Assembly (NCBI RefSeq): GCF_027947575.1
Contig: NZ_CP116256.1
Coordinates: 6,634,001-6,698,000, forward strand
Direction of reading: 5' to 3'
Length of the DNA stretch: 64,000 nt
Origin: Streptomyces rubrogriseus
GTDB taxonomy: Bacteria; Actinomycetota; Actinomycetes; Streptomycetales; Streptomycetaceae
Below the pieces are notes generated by a model. The model was not told the origin of the DNA and made no database searches. It saw nothing but the letters and a program-made list of their open reading frames with translations. A program made the position numbers and the translations under genes. Positions 1-8,692 of the stretch are shown here, in pieces; the stretch's first letter is position 1; every line of letters begins with the position of its first letter.

Positions 1-66
1 CCCGGCCGCATTACGCGGGTTGCGGTACCTCGTTGGGGTGAACCGGGTCACATGGGCGGCGGTCGG

Positions 67-1494
67 CTAACTGTCGAAGCCCAGCCCGAGCCTGTCCATC
101 GTCCGCAGCCACAGGTTGCGCCGACCGCCGTGCGCGTCCGCGCGGGCCAGCGACCACTTGGTGAGCGCGATGCCGGTCCAGGCGAACGGCTCGGGCGGGA
201 AGGGCAGCGGCTTCGTGCGCACCATCTCCAGCTCCGTGCGCTCGGTGCGCTCCCCCGACAGCAGGTCGAGCATCACCTCGGCCCCGAACCGGGTCGCGCC
301 CACGCCCAGGCCGGTGTACCCGGCCGCGTACGCCACCCTGCCCCGGTGCGCGGTGCCGAAGAACGCCGAGAAGCGCGAGCAGGTGTCGATGGCGCCGCCC
401 CAGGCGTGCGTGAAGCGGACGCCCTCCAGCTGCGGGAAGCAGGTGAAGAAGTGTTCGGCGAGCCTGGCGTAGGTCTCCGGGCGGTGGTCGTACTCGGCGC
501 GCACCCGGCCGCCGTAGGGGTAGACGGCGTCGTAGCCGCCCCACAGGATCCGGTTGTCGCGGGAGAGGCGGAAGTAGTGGAACTGGTTGGCGCTGTCCCC
601 GAGCCCCTGCCGGTTCTTCCAGCCGACGGAGGCGAGCTGCCCGTCGCTGAGCGGCTCGGTCATCAGGGCGTAGTCGTAGACGGGGACGGTGTACGAGCGC
701 ACCCGCCGGACCAGGTTCGGGAAGACGTTGGTGCCGAGCGCGACCGTGCGGGCGCGGACCCCGCCGTAGGGGGTGCGTACGGCCATGCCGGCGCCGTGCG
801 GCTTGAGGGTGAGCCCGGGAGTGCGCTCGTAGACGCGTACACCGAGCGCGAGGCAGGCCCGCTTGAGTCCCCAGGCCAGCTTGGCGGGGTCGACCATCGC
901 GACGCCCCGCCGGTCCCACAGCCCCGCCCGGAAGGTGGGTGAGTCGACCTGCTCGCGTACGGCCTCGGCGTCCAGGTACTCGACGCCCTCGGCCAGGCCT
1001 TTGGCACGGATCTCCGCGTACCACTCCTCCAGCTCCCGGGCCTGGTAGGGCTCGGTGGCGACGTCGATCTCGCCGGTGCGCTCGAAGTCGCAGTCGAGGC
1101 CGTGGCGGGCGACCGCGGCCTCGATCGCGTCGAGGTTGCGGGCGCCCAGCTCCTCCAGCCGGTGGATGTCGTCCGGCCAGCGGGTGAGGCCGTTGGACAG
1201 CCCGTGGGTGAGGGAGGCCGCGCAGAAGCCGCCGTTGCGGCCGGAGGCGGCCCAGCCCACCTCGCGGCCCTCGATCAGCACCACGTCCCGTTCCGGGTCG
1301 CGCTCCTTGGCGATCAGCGCGGTCCACAGCCCGCTGTATCCACCGCCCACGACCAGCAGGTCGCAGGTCTCGGTGCCGGTGAGGGCGGCCTCGGGGCGGG
1401 GACGGCCGGGGTCGTCCAGCCAGTACGGGACCGGCTGGGCGTCGGAAAGGGATTTCGTCCAGTCGTTGCTGCGGCTCATGGCGCCAGCGGCCAT
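67..1494 (-). CDS. FAD-dependent amine oxidoreductase (PuuB-like, DAO family)
   Basis: The 475-residue protein has an N-terminal Rossmann dinucleotide site (GGGYSG near residue 50), then a basic-strand Glu and the GRNGGF motif typical of DAO-family gamma-glutamylputrescine oxidases and related amine oxidases. It is the last gene of a minus-strand run behind potABCD, 35 nt after potC, so a role in oxidising imported polyamines or their gamma-glutamyl adducts is inferred from context. The ATG at 1494 has a GGGAG Shine-Dalgarno 8 nt upstream; a second in-frame ATG lies at 1479. The family is certain, the substrate is not. Glycine or sarcosine oxidase-like activity is an alternative. Confidence 0.88.
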   Translation of the reverse strand: MAAGAMSRSNDWTKSLSDAQPVPYWLDDPGRPRPEAALTGTETCDLLVVGGGYSGLWTALIAKERDPERDVVLIEGREVGWAASGRNGGFCAASLTHGLSNGLTRWPDDIHRLEELGARNLDAIEAAVARHGLDCDFERTGEIDVATEPYQARELEEWYAEIRAKGLAEGVEYLDAEAVREQVDSPTFRAGLWDRRGVAMVDPAKLAWGLKRACLALGVRVYERTPGLTLKPHGAGMAVRTPYGGVRARTVALGTNVFPNLVRRVRSYTVPVYDYALMTEPLSDGQLASVGWKNRQGLGDSANQFHYFRLSRDNRILWGGYDAVYPYGGRVRAEYDHRPETYARLAEHFFTCFPQLEGVRFTHAWGGAIDTCSRFSAFFGTAHRGRVAYAAGYTGLGVGATRFGAEVMLDLLSGERTERTELEMVRTKPLPFPPEPFAWTGIALTKWSLARADAHGGRRNLWLRTMDRLGLGFDS

Positions 1495-1529
1495 GATTTC
1501 AACTCCCTACGAGGACAGACCGATGTGCT

Positions 1530-2330
1530 TCATGCCTTGCGGCGATGTCGGCGGTTGCCGATGACCATGGAGACCAGGACGAACAGTACGGCGATCACGA
1601 ACATGGCCGTACCGACGACATTGATCTGAACGGGCGTTCCGCGCTGGGCCGATCCCCACACGAACATGGGGAAGGTGACGGTCGAACCCGCGTTGAAATT
1701 GGTGATGATGAAATCGTCGAAGGACAGCGCGAAGGCGAGCAGCGCGCCGGCCGCGATGCCGGGTGCGGCGATGGGCAGCGTGACCCGCACGAAGGTCTGG
1801 AAGGGACCGGCGTACAGGTCCTGCGCCGCCTGTTCCAGCCTCGGGTCCATCGACATCACGCGCGCCTTGACGGCCGTCACGACGAAGCTGAGGCAGAACA
1901 TGATGTGGGCGATCAGGATCGTCCAGAAGCCCAGCTGAGCACCCATGTTGAGGAACAGGGTGAGCAGCGAGGCGGCCATCACGACCTCGGGCATCGCCAT
2001 CGGCAGGAAGATCAGCGAGTTGATCGCGCCCCGAGCGCGGAAGCGGTAGCGGACCAGCGCGAAGGCGATGGCGGTGCCGAGCGCGGTGGCGCCCAGCGTC
2101 GACCAGAGGGCGATCTGGAGGCTGAGCGAGAGGGAACCGCACAGCCCGGCGACCCCGCACGGGTCCTTCCAGGCGTCTGTGGAGAACCGCTGCCATTCGT
2201 AGTTGAAGCGCCCGTTCGGTTTGTTGAACGAGAACACCGTGACGACGACATTGGGCAGCAGGAGATAGGCGAGCGTCAGCAGCCCGGCGATGACGACCAC
2301 ATGGCGCTTGAACCAGTTGACGAAGGCCAT
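1530..2330 (-). CDS. potC: Spermidine/putrescine-type ABC transporter permease (PotC-like)
   Basis: This 266-residue inner-membrane permease has six predicted hydrophobic segments and the EAA-type cytoplasmic loop (EQAAQDLYAGPFQTF and following) that contacts the ATPase. The final segments and the short basic tail are typical of PotC/YdcV proteins. Its ATG directly abuts the TAG of the upstream permease gene with no spacer, indicating translational coupling. It would form a heterodimeric channel with the adjacent PotB protein. Polyamine specificity rests on family and neighbours; other small organic cations are possible. Confidence 0.9.
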   Translation of the reverse strand: MAFVNWFKRHVVVIAGLLTLAYLLLPNVVVTVFSFNKPNGRFNYEWQRFSTDAWKDPCGVAGLCGSLSLSLQIALWSTLGATALGTAIAFALVRYRFRARGAINSLIFLPMAMPEVVMAASLLTLFLNMGAQLGFWTILIAHIMFCLSFVVTAVKARVMSMDPRLEQAAQDLYAGPFQTFVRVTLPIAAPGIAAGALLAFALSFDDFIITNFNAGSTVTFPMFVWGSAQRGTPVQINVVGTAMFVIAVLFVLVSMVIGNRRHRRKA

Positions 2331-3260
2331 CTAAACCAGATCCTCCGTCCCGGACTTGCGGATGTAGAAGGTGACCATGGCGAGGATCGCCGCCATCAGA
2401 ATGAACGAGAGCGCCGCCGCCGTCGGATAGTCCAGCACCCGCAGGAACTGCGACTGGATCACGTTTCCGATCATTCCGGTGTCGGCCGAGCCCAGCAGCG
2501 AGGCGTTGACGTAGTCGCCGGTGGCCGGGATGAAGGTCAGCAGCGTGCCGGAGACGACGCCCGGCATCGACAGCGGGAAGGTGACCTTGCGGAAGACGGT
2601 GGAGGGCTTGGCGTACAGGTCGCCCGCCGCCTCGTGCAGCCGGCCGTCGATCCGCTCCAGGGAGGTGTAGAGCGGCAGGATCATGAAGGGCAGGAAGTTG
2701 TACGTCAGACCGCAGACCACCGCGAGCGGCGTGGCCAGCACGCGGTCGCCGGAGGTCCAGCCGAGCCAGCTGGTCACGTCGAGGACGTGCAGCGTGTTCA
2801 GGGCGCCGACCACCGGGCCGCCGTCGGCGAGGATCGTCTTCCAGGCCAGGGTGCGGATCAGGAAGCTGGTGAAGAACGGCGCGATCACCAGGATCATGAT
2901 CAGGTTCCGCCAGCGGCCCGCGCGGAAGGCGATGAGGTACGCGAGCGGGTAGCCGAGCAGCAGGCACAGCACGGTCGCGGAGGCGGCGTAGGCGACCGAG
3001 CGCAGGAACTGCGGCCAGTACTCGGACAGCGCGTCCCAGTAGGTCACGAAGTGCCAGGTGACCTTGTAGCCCTCCTCCAGCGAGCCCGTCTGCACGGAGG
3101 TGGAGGCCTGGTAGACCATCGGCGCCGCGAAGAACACGACCAGCCAGAGGATGCCGGGCAGCAGCAGCCAGTACGGCGTCCAGCGGCCGCGCCTGCGCGG
3201 AGGCTTCTGCTCCGGCGCGGGCGGGGAGAGGGGCGGTGGAGCCTCGGTGAGGGTGGACAT
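2331..3260 (-). CDS. potB: Spermidine/putrescine-type ABC transporter permease (PotB-like)
   Basis: This 309-residue permease has a proline-rich cytoplasmic N-terminus (about residues 1-30) followed by six hydrophobic segments. An EAA loop (EAAGDLYAKPSTVF) lies in the second half. The ATG at 3260 overlaps the TGA of the ATPase gene in a TGATG arrangement, which fixes the start. It pairs with the downstream PotC permease. The assignment to the polyamine/opine branch of permeases is solid; the exact substrate is inferred from the oxidase and aldehyde dehydrogenase around it. Confidence 0.9.
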   Translation of the reverse strand: MSTLTEAPPPLSPPAPEQKPPRRRGRWTPYWLLLPGILWLVVFFAAPMVYQASTSVQTGSLEEGYKVTWHFVTYWDALSEYWPQFLRSVAYAASATVLCLLLGYPLAYLIAFRAGRWRNLIMILVIAPFFTSFLIRTLAWKTILADGGPVVGALNTLHVLDVTSWLGWTSGDRVLATPLAVVCGLTYNFLPFMILPLYTSLERIDGRLHEAAGDLYAKPSTVFRKVTFPLSMPGVVSGTLLTFIPATGDYVNASLLGSADTGMIGNVIQSQFLRVLDYPTAAALSFILMAAILAMVTFYIRKSGTEDLV

Positions 3261-4453
3261 CAGGCGGCCTCGCCCTCGGCGACGCCCGCGTCGCCCATCG
3301 TCCCTGCAAGCACGGACTGGTCTGCGTCGAGCCCGAAGGTGTGCGCCGGGCTCCAGTGCAGGACGACCTCGGCGCCGGGCGTGAGGCGGGGGTCGCGGTC
3401 GATGTTCTGGACGTAGACCTCGAACTCGGGGCAGGCTGCGCAGTCCACGACGTACTGGGTGGAGACGCCGATGAAACTGGTGTTGGCGATCCTGCCGGTG
3501 ATCCGGTTGCGGCCCTCGGGGATGGCGCCCGCGTCGTCCGCGTGGGTGAGGCTGATCTTCTCGGGGCGGACCCCGACCAGGACCTTGCCGCCCGTTTTCG
3601 CCGGGGCGGAGCACCGGGCGCCGGGCAGGACGAGCTTGTCGCCGGCCGCCTTCACGACGACGTCGTCGCCGCTGCGGCTGTCGACCTCGGCCTCGATGAG
3701 GTTGGAGGTGCCGAGGAAGTTGGCGACGAACGTGGTCCGCGGGTTCTCGTACAGGTCGGCGGGGGCGCCCAGTTGCTCCACGCGGCCCGCGTTCATCACG
3801 GCGACCTGGTCGGCCATCGTCATGGCCTCCTCCTGGTCGTGGGTGACGTGCACGAAGGTGATGCCGACCTCGGTCTGGATGCGCTTGAGCTCCAGCTGCA
3901 TCTGGCGGCGCAGCTTGAGGTCGAGGGCGCCGAGGGGTTCGTCGAGGAGCAGCACCTTGGGGTGGTTGATCAGGGCGCGGGCGACGGCTACCCGCTGCTG
4001 CTGGCCGCCGGAGAGCTGGTGCGGCTTCTTGCGCGCCTGCTCGCCGAGCTGCACCAGGTCGAGCATCTCGCCGACCTGCTTCTTCACGCTCTTGATGCCG
4101 CGCCGGCGCAGGCCGAAGGCGACGTTCTCGTAGATGTCCAGGTGCGGGAAGAGGGCGTAGGACTGGAAGACCGTGTTGACCGGCCGTTTGTAGGGCGGCA
4201 GGGCGGTCACGTCCTGGTCGCCGAGGTGGACGGTGCCGCCGCTCGGCTCCTCCAGTCCGGCGATCATGCGCAGGGTGGTGGTCTTGCCGCAGCCTGAGGC
4301 GCCGAGCAGGGCGAAGAAGGAGCCCTGGGGCACGGTCAGGTCCAGCGGGTGCACGGCGGTGAAGGAGCCGTAGGTCTTGCTGATGCCGGCGAGGCGGACG
4401 TCGCCGCCGCCGTCCGTCTGGTTCTTCGTCGTGTTGGTCGTCATCGTCGTCAC
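3260..4453 (-). CDS. potA: Spermidine/putrescine-type ABC transporter ATP-binding protein (PotA-like)
   Basis: This 397-residue ATPase has Walker A GASGCGKTT (51-59), the signature LSGGQ (147-151), Walker B LLLDEP (168-173), a switch His in VTHDQEEA and a C-terminal TOBE/OB regulatory domain, as in PotA and FbpC. The GTG start overlaps the TGA of the binding-protein gene (GTGA). An in-frame ATG nine bases downstream is an alternative start. It energises the two downstream permeases. The N-terminal Thr/Asn-rich tract is low complexity and probably disordered. Confidence 0.92.
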   Translation of the reverse strand: MTTMTTNTTKNQTDGGGDVRLAGISKTYGSFTAVHPLDLTVPQGSFFALLGASGCGKTTTLRMIAGLEEPSGGTVHLGDQDVTALPPYKRPVNTVFQSYALFPHLDIYENVAFGLRRRGIKSVKKQVGEMLDLVQLGEQARKKPHQLSGGQQQRVAVARALINHPKVLLLDEPLGALDLKLRRQMQLELKRIQTEVGITFVHVTHDQEEAMTMADQVAVMNAGRVEQLGAPADLYENPRTTFVANFLGTSNLIEAEVDSRSGDDVVVKAAGDKLVLPGARCSAPAKTGGKVLVGVRPEKISLTHADDAGAIPEGRNRITGRIANTSFIGVSTQYVVDCAACPEFEVYVQNIDRDPRLTPGAEVVLHWSPAHTFGLDADQSVLAGTMGDAGVAEGEAA

Positions 4454-5697
4454 GCCCCGGTGAGCTTCGCGAACTTGCCTTCGTATGCCGTCTCTTCCTT
4501 CGAACTCAGGGAGCGGAAGGAGTGCGACTTGGCCTGCATGGCCTGGTCGGGAATGATCAGCGGGTTGTTCGCCGCGTCCTCGTCGATCTTCGCCAGGTCG
4601 TCCTTCACACCGTCGACGGGGCAGACGAAGTTGATGTAGGCGGCGAGTTCCGCGGCCGGGCCCGGCTCGTAGTAGTAGTCGATGAGCCGTTCGGCGTTGG
4701 TCTTGTGCCGTGCCTTGTTGGGGATCAGCATGTTGTCGCTGGACGTGACGTAGCCGCTGTCCGGGATGACGAAGTCGATGTCGGGGTTGTCGGCCTTGAG
4801 CTGGACGACGTCACCGGCCCAGGCCAGACAGGCCGCGAAGTCGCCCTTGCTGAGGTCGGACGTGTAGTCGTTGCCGGTGAAGCGGCGTATCTGACCCCGG
4901 TCGACGCCCTTCTGGAGCCGGGCGATCCCCGCGTCGTAGTCGTCGTCGGAGAAGCGGGCCGGGTCCTTGCCCATGTCCAGCAGCGTCATCCCCATGGTGT
5001 CGCGCATCTCGGTGAGGAAGCCGACCCGGCCCTTGAGCTTCGGGTTGTCGAGCAGGTCGGAGACCGTCCCGACCTCGATGTCGTCCAGCGCCTTCTTGTT
5101 GTAGGCGATGACGGTCGAGATGCCCTGCCAGGGGTAGGAGTAGGCGCGGCCCGGGTCCCAGTCGGGGTTGCGGAACTGGGGCGACAGGTTGGTGAAGGCG
5201 TGCGGCAGGTTGGCCGGGTCCAGTTTCTGCACCCAGCCGAGGCGGATCAGGCGGGCGGCCAGCCAGTCGGTGAGGACGATGATGTCGCGGCCGGTCTCCT
5301 GACCAGCGGCGAGCTGCGGCTGGATCTTGCCGAAGAACTCGCTGTTGTCGTTGATGTCCTCGGTGTACGTGACCTTGACGCCGGTCCGTTTGGTGAACGC
5401 CTCCAGCGTGGGGTGCCGGCGGCCGCTCTCGTCGACGTCCATGTACTCGGTCCAGTTGGAGAAGCGGACCTGCTTCTCCTCCTTGGAGTGGTCCTCGGCG
5501 GAGACGCCGCCCTCGGTCTTGCCGGCCGCCGGGATGCCGCAGCCGCTCAGCAGGCCGAGGCCGCCGACGGCGAGCGCGCCGCCCGTGGAGGCGCGCAGCA
5601 GCGAACGGCGGGTGAGCGCGGCCCTGCCGCTCCTGAGACTGCGCCGCATGGCGGCCGCTTGGGCCGGGGACAGGCGGTCTGGCTCGTACTGCTCCAT
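4450..5697 (-). CDS. potD: Polyamine ABC transporter substrate-binding lipoprotein (PotD-like), Tat-type signal
   Basis: The 415-residue protein is the extracytoplasmic receptor of this transporter. The N-terminus has a twin-arginine motif (TRRSLLR, Arg30-Arg31), a hydrophobic stretch and a lipobox LSGC with Cys53, so Tat export followed by lipidation is likely. The mature part resembles PotD/PotF, with SNWTEYMD near the start and a terminal helix. The ATG at 5697 is chosen because it begins just ahead of the Tat signal. The gene lies 65 nt downstream of an aldehyde dehydrogenase gene and overlaps potA by four bases. Confidence 0.9.
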   Translation of the reverse strand: MEQYEPDRLSPAQAAAMRRSLRSGRAALTRRSLLRASTGGALAVGGLGLLSGCGIPAAGKTEGGVSAEDHSKEEKQVRFSNWTEYMDVDESGRRHPTLEAFTKRTGVKVTYTEDINDNSEFFGKIQPQLAAGQETGRDIIVLTDWLAARLIRLGWVQKLDPANLPHAFTNLSPQFRNPDWDPGRAYSYPWQGISTVIAYNKKALDDIEVGTVSDLLDNPKLKGRVGFLTEMRDTMGMTLLDMGKDPARFSDDDYDAGIARLQKGVDRGQIRRFTGNDYTSDLSKGDFAACLAWAGDVVQLKADNPDIDFVIPDSGYVTSSDNMLIPNKARHKTNAERLIDYYYEPGPAAELAAYINFVCPVDGVKDDLAKIDEDAANNPLIIPDQAMQAKSHSFRSLSSKEETAYEGKFAKLTGA

Positions 5698-5762
5698 GCG
5701 CGTGGTTGCCCTTTCGGGTGGGGTCGGCCGTGGTCGGCGGCCTGGCGTGATGGCTGTCGGTC

Positions 5763-7298
5763 CTACCGGTCCCCGAAGACGGTGCGGTGCCAGTCCTTGG
5801 CCGCCACCGCGGTGTTGTCGAACATGACGTGCTTGACCTGCGTGTACTCCTCGAAGGAGTAGGCGGACATGTCCTTGCCGAAGCCGGACGCCTTGTACCC
5901 GCCGTGCGGCATCTCGCTGATGATGGGGATGTGGTCGTTGATCCACACGCAGCCCGCCTTGATCTCGCGGGTGGCGCGGTTCGCGCGGTACACGTCCCGG
6001 CTCCAGGCGGAGGCCGCGAGCCCGTACGGCGTGTCGTTGGCCAGCCGGAGGCCCTCGTCGTCGGTGTCGAAGGGCAGCACGATCAGGACCGGGCCGAAGA
6101 TCTCCGACTGGACGACCTCGCTGTCCTGCGCGGCGTCCGCGACGAGGGTGGGCCGGTAGTAGGCGCCGTCCTTCAGATCGCCCTGCGGGGCCTCGCCGCC
6201 GGTCACCACGCGCGCGTAGGAACGGGCCCGGTCGACGAAGGCGGCGACGCGGTCCCGCTGGACGTGGCTGACCAGCGGGCCGAGGTCGGTGCCGGGGGCG
6301 AAGGGGTCGCCGACGCGGACGGTCTCCATGAGGGCGGCGGTCTTCTCGACGAACGCCTCGTACAGGGGCCGCTGCACGTACGCGCGCGTGGCGGCCGTGC
6401 AGTCCTGGCCGGTGTTGATGAGCGAGCCCGCGACCGCGCCGTGCACGGCGGCCTCGAGATCGGCGTCGTCGAAGACGAGGAAGGGGGCCTTGCCGCCCAG
6501 CTCCAGGTGGAGGCGCTTGACGGTGGCGGTGGCGACCTCGGCGACCCGCTTGCCGACGGCGGTGGAGCCGGTGAAGGAGGTCATGGCGACGTCGGGATGG
6601 GCGACGAGGTGCTCGCCGGCCTCACCTCCGGTGCCGCTGACGATGTTGATCACGCCGTCCGGGATACCGGCCTCGGTCGCTGCCTGGGCGAACATCAGGG
6701 AGGTGAGCGGGGTGATCTCGGCGGGCTTGAGCACGATGGTGTTGCCCGCGGCGATCGCCGGGAGGATCTTCCAGGCCGCCATCTGGAGCGGGTAGTTCCA
6801 CGGCGCGATCGACCCGACCACGCCGATCGGCTCGCGGCGGACGTACGAGGTGTGGTCGCCGGAGTACTCCCCCGCCGACTGGCCCTGGAGGTGCCGGGCC
6901 GCTCCGGCGAAGAAGGCGGCGTTGTCCACCGTGCCCGGCACGTCGAACTCGCGGGTCAGCTTCAGCGGCTTGCCGCACTGCAGGGATTCCGCGCGGGCGA
7001 AGTCCTCGGCGCGCTCGGCGAGGACGGCGGCGAACCGGTGCAGGGCGTCGGAGCGCTCGCCGGGGGTGGCACCGGCCCAGCCGGGGAACGCCGCCCGTGC
7101 GGCGGCGACGGCCGCGTCGACGTCGTCGGGTCCGGCCAGCTCGTAGGTGAGGACGTCCGCGCCGGTCGCCGGGTCGACGACGGTGTGCGTCCGTCCGGAA
7201 GTGCCCTTCGTGAGGCGGCCCGCGATGTACTGGGCCCCGTCCGCGAAGCGGTCCTGGGCCGGGAATCGGTCCGGGGTGGCGTTGCCCGGGTTGTGCAT
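5763..7298 (-). CDS. Aldehyde dehydrogenase, gamma-aminobutyraldehyde type
   Basis: The 511-residue NAD(P)+-dependent aldehyde dehydrogenase has PWNYP (166-170), the cofactor Lys191, FTGS (242-245), the general base Glu266 in LELGGK and the catalytic Cys300 in TGQDC. The TGQDC form is typical of aminoaldehyde/betaine aldehyde dehydrogenases such as PatD/PuuC. It is first in the run that continues into potDABC and the FAD oxidase, so it probably oxidises the aldehyde made from putrescine. The ATG at 7298 has a good AGGAGA Shine-Dalgarno. A second dehydrogenase of this family is encoded near 15 kb. Confidence 0.9.
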   Translation of the reverse strand: MHNPGNATPDRFPAQDRFADGAQYIAGRLTKGTSGRTHTVVDPATGADVLTYELAGPDDVDAAVAAARAAFPGWAGATPGERSDALHRFAAVLAERAEDFARAESLQCGKPLKLTREFDVPGTVDNAAFFAGAARHLQGQSAGEYSGDHTSYVRREPIGVVGSIAPWNYPLQMAAWKILPAIAAGNTIVLKPAEITPLTSLMFAQAATEAGIPDGVINIVSGTGGEAGEHLVAHPDVAMTSFTGSTAVGKRVAEVATATVKRLHLELGGKAPFLVFDDADLEAAVHGAVAGSLINTGQDCTAATRAYVQRPLYEAFVEKTAALMETVRVGDPFAPGTDLGPLVSHVQRDRVAAFVDRARSYARVVTGGEAPQGDLKDGAYYRPTLVADAAQDSEVVQSEIFGPVLIVLPFDTDDEGLRLANDTPYGLAASAWSRDVYRANRATREIKAGCVWINDHIPIISEMPHGGYKASGFGKDMSAYSFEEYTQVKHVMFDNTAVAAKDWHRTVFGDR

Positions 7299-7384
7299 GT
7301 CGGCTCTCCTCGGTCTCCCCGTGGCGGGGGCCGGCGTGGCTCAGGCTCGATGTGAGTGCCGATCCTGACAGAGCACTAGGCCTC

Positions 7385-7428
7385 CAACAAGTGATTCCGT
7401 TGTTGCCATTTGGTTACGCGACGGAATC
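7385..7428. promoter_or_regulatory. Nested inverted repeats between divergent genes
   Basis: Two overlapping dyads lie in the 202-nt divergent spacer. CAACAA (7385-7390) pairs with TTGTTG (7400-7405) across nine bases, and GATTCCGT (7393-7400) pairs with ACGGAATC (7421-7428) across twenty. They sit about 90-130 nt upstream of the dehydrogenase start and 70-115 nt upstream of the NADAR gene. An operator for the polyamine operon is a reasonable inference; no regulator can be named from the site. Confidence 0.35.
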
Positions 7429-7500
7429 TGTCGACCAGGTGTCGAGTCACCACGGAAAAGGCCGGACGGAGTGTCAGTGGCGCGTGCCACACTGCCGTGC

Positions 7501-8118
7501 ATGGAGAAGATCACGGGGGCGGAGCAGATCCCGGAGGCGCGGAGGAGCGGGACGGTGGCGGACGGCATCGACAGCCGGGAGGCGCTGGTCGCACGGGTCC
7601 GGGCGGGCGAGCGGATCAAGTACCTGTGCTTCTGGGGGCACCGGCCGCTGCCGGACGGCAGGCTCGGGCCGAGCTGCCTGAGCCAGTGGTGGCCGTCGCC
7701 GTTCACGGTGGCCGGGGTGGAGTACGCGACGGCCGAGCACTGGATGATGGCCGGCAAGGCCCGGCTCTTCGGGGACACGGAGGCCGAGCGGCGGGTGCTG
7801 GCGGCCGCTCATCCCGCCGGGGCGAAGAAGGCGGGCCGGCTCGTGCGCGGTTTCGACGAGGCGGTGTGGGAGCGGGAGCGCTTCCGGATCGTGGTGGAGG
7901 GCAGCGTCCACAAGTTCGCCTCGGACCCGGCGCTGCGGGTGTTCCTGCTGGCCACGGGCGAGAGAGTGCTCGTGGAGGCGAGTCCCGTGGACCGGGTGTG
8001 GGGCATCGGCCTTACCGCGGACGACGAGGCGGCGGTGGACCCGGAGCACTGGCGGGGGCCGAATCTGCTGGGCTTCGCGCTGATGGCGGCCAGGGAGCGG
8101 CTGCGCGCGGGCGAGTGA
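7501..8118 (+). CDS. NADAR-domain protein (YbiA-like)
   Basis: The 205-residue protein matches the NADAR/DUF1768 family: FWGH, the SQWWPSPF turn, YATAEHWMMAGKARLF, and the late WGIGL and GPNLLG blocks, in family order. The domain fills nearly the whole protein. NADAR proteins act on ADP-ribose-linked substrates; some remove ADP-ribose from guanine in DNA. No DarT-like toxin gene adjoins it. The start is uncertain: ATG 7501 lacks a clear Shine-Dalgarno, while GTG codons at 7471 and 7477 follow GGACGGA and would add up to ten residues. It stands alone, divergent from the polyamine operon. Confidence 0.85.
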   Translation: MEKITGAEQIPEARRSGTVADGIDSREALVARVRAGERIKYLCFWGHRPLPDGRLGPSCLSQWWPSPFTVAGVEYATAEHWMMAGKARLFGDTEAERRVLAAAHPAGAKKAGRLVRGFDEAVWERERFRIVVEGSVHKFASDPALRVFLLATGERVLVEASPVDRVWGIGLTADDEAAVDPEHWRGPNLLGFALMAARERLRAGE

Positions 8119-8145
8119 GGGGCGGCGGCGAGGGGCGGCGATTGA

Positions 8146-8168
8146 GGGGGCGGCCCGGGGCCGCCCCC
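8146..8168. terminator. GC hairpin between convergent genes
   Basis: A perfect 10-bp stem, GGGGGCGGCC with GGCCGCCCCC, encloses a 3-nt loop. It lies between the stop of the NADAR gene and the stop of the DUF4190 gene on the opposite strand. It lacks a long U tract, as is common in Streptomyces, and could serve both directions. Confidence 0.75.
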
Positions 8169-8184
8169 CTTCACGTCGCCTGGC

Positions 8185-8634
8185 TCAGGCGACGCTCATC
8201 AGGCTCGCGAAGGCGAGGAAGCCGAGCAGCGGCAGGATCACGGTGGCCGTGATGCCGAGCACCAGACCGGCGGTCGCGGAGCCCTTGTTCGTGGCCTCGC
8301 CCCGGCCGGCCTTGCCCCGGCCGACCGCGCCGAAGATGATCCCGAGGATGCCCAGGATCACGCCGAAGAACCAGAGGAAGAAGGTCAGGCTGCACACCAC
8401 GCCGATGATGCCCAGCACCAGTCCCGTGGTGCCCATGCCGTTGCTCGGCTGCATCGGCATGCCGTAGCCGGGCCCTTGCGGGTAGCCCACCGGCGGGGCG
8501 GCCTGGTACGCGGCCCCCTGGTTGGGATAGCCGTACCCGGGCGCGGACTGCGGGTACGCGTAGCCCCCCGCGGGCGGCTGCCCCGGCTGCGGCGGCGGCC
8601 CGAAGTCCCCGGGTCCGGGATTGGAGTACGACAT
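8185..8634 (-). CDS. DUF4190-type small membrane protein
   Basis: The 149-residue protein has a Pro/Gly/Gln/Tyr-rich cytoplasmic N-terminus (about 1-50), then two hydrophobic segments separated by a short Gly/Lys-rich loop (GRGKAGRGEATNKG). This DUF4190 pattern is common in actinobacteria and has no assigned biochemical function. The ATG at 8634 has a GGGGAGAG Shine-Dalgarno. The next gene upstream on this strand encodes a larger member of the same family, so the two look like an old tandem duplication. Confidence 0.8.
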   Translation of the reverse strand: MSYSNPGPGDFGPPPQPGQPPAGGYAYPQSAPGYGYPNQGAAYQAAPPVGYPQGPGYGMPMQPSNGMGTTGLVLGIIGVVCSLTFFLWFFGVILGILGIIFGAVGRGKAGRGEATNKGSATAGLVLGITATVILPLLGFLAFASLMSVA

Positions 8635-8692
8635 GAACTGCTCTCCCCTCGTTGGAGCTTGACATCGTAGAGGCGACCTCGCGGGGAGGAAC

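Noticed and set aside
1545..3416. Plus-strand 623-residue frame over the potBC genes
   Set aside because: It is antisense shadow with Asp/Gly/His-rich composition typical of GC-rich complement frames.
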